DNA of 64,000 nucleotides from Aspidapion aeneum. Lineage: Eukaryota > Arthropoda > Insecta > Coleoptera > Brentidae. The position numbers and the translations under genes are program-made. This document shows, piece by piece, positions 63,392-64,000 of this stretch. Numbering within the stretch: position 1 is the first letter of the stretch; every line of letters begins with the position of its first letter. Below the pieces are notes generated by a model. The model had not been told where the DNA came from, ran no database searches, and saw only the letters and a program-made list of their open reading frames with translations. The stretch spans positions 111,529,314 through 111,593,313 of the forward strand of contig OY755042.1 of the NCBI GenBank assembly GCA_963576565.1. Direction: 5' to 3'.

Positions 63392-64000
63392 CTTGAAAAA
63401 TATGGAGTAAGAGGCCCAGCCTTGAACTGGATAAAGTCATTTATTATTGGCAGGTCTCAGAGGGTCTGTCTGGAAACAAATGGTGAGAGAACATTTTCAG
63501 AGGCAATAAATATTGAGCTTGGGATTCCCCAAGGAAGTGTGCTTGGTCCCTTTCTCTTCCTTGTTTTTATCAATGATCTTGCAGACTCTGTGACAGATGA
63601 ATCATCTAGTCTTACCAACTTTGCAGATGACACAAATTGCCTAACTTGGGCCAAGACACTGGAGCAGTTGTTTTTTAAAGCAAATGGGAATCTGGAGAGG
63701 GCTGAGAGGTGGTTTAGCGGCAACAGGTTATTGTTAAACTGTGAGAAATCTGTTTTCATATGCTTTCAAACTGTACAATCTCAAGAACATATCCCGAATA
63801 CTATAAAACTAATGTCAGAAAATGTTGAATTATCAAATTCTGTCAAATTCTTAGGTGTCTACATTGACCAGCATCTTCAATGGGATGTACAGTTATCACA
63901 TATATGTAAAAAACTAAACTCAGCATGCTTTTCCATACGAGTACTTAAAGATTATGTGCAACAAGACACCCTTCTTACTGTTTACTATGCCAATTTTTAC
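63392..64000 (+). CDS. LINE E reverse transcriptase, open to the window end
   Basis: A continuous 203-codon frame without stop, lacking its 5' end and running past the window. It reads LEKYGVRGPALNWIKSFIIG, ELGIPQGSVLGPFLFLVFIN (template-grip motif) and SSLTNFADDTNCLTWAKTLE (catalytic FADD), WFSGNRLLLNCEKSVF and SNSVKFLGVYIDQHLQWDV. Order and motifs are those of Jockey/CR1-group LINEs. The intact frame and normal codon use suggest a young copy; the 5' truncation point lies in the CAGA microsatellite, so there is no start codon of its own. Confidence 0.9.

Overview
The window looks like intergenic DNA from a large, AT-rich arthropod genome, most probably an insect. I found no host gene, tRNA or rRNA. 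What can be recognised is transposable elements and their debris: several families of non-LTR retrotransposon (LINE), many short non-autonomous DNA transposons whose terminal inverted repeats (TIRs) and target-site duplications (TSDs) can be read directly, one LTR-retrotransposon fragment, several tandem satellites, and a family of repeats that carries self-cleaving hammerhead ribozymes. The insect guess rests on the mix of LINE types, Harbinger, pogo and hAT elements, and intergenic texture. I cannot name a species.

Layout. 0-9 kb: LINE fragments (a Jockey-like copy at 0.6-2.6 kb, family A pieces at 0.2, 2.6 and 7.7 kb), a 170-bp satellite and a duplicated segment. 9-19 kb: small pogo and hAT elements, a family D LINE end, the first hammerhead units (12.2-12.7, 16.7-17.1 and 18.0-18.3 kb) and a THAP-domain transposon copy. 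19.9-24.8 kb: one 4.8-kb element with perfect 26-bp TIRs, filled with nested insertions. 25-30 kb: CAGA-repeat element, long-TIR elements, two 9-bp-TSD or TA-TSD foldbacks. 30-36 kb: satellite-bearing 'X' elements with 270-bp tandem repeats, lying beside or inside hAT elements that themselves sit in a LINE. 37-46 kb: a hAT deletion derivative interrupted by a THAP element, LINE C, more MITEs and a third X element. 46-49 kb: an RNase H-bearing LINE split by a Gypsy-type 3' LTR. 49-52 kb: a second satellite array and unremarkable AT-rich DNA. 52-56.5 kb: a tandem duplication of a LINE fragment, one copy invaded by a hammerhead-ribozyme dimer and the other by a Harbinger element. 56.8-64 kb: nested hAT and Mutator-like elements, a TTAA element, another satellite, and at the end an open reverse-transcriptase frame running off the window.

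The most interesting item is the hammerhead family. Four copies keep every core nucleotide and all three helices. One pair (52.67-53.47 kb) is a head-to-tail repeat whose two predicted cleavage sites are exactly 514 nt apart, the layout expected of a retrozyme or Penelope-type terminal repeat able to yield a 514-nt circular RNA. A second theme is a short AAATTTCAT..AAATCGG module followed by a microsatellite, which recurs near one end of several otherwise unrelated satellite-bearing elements.
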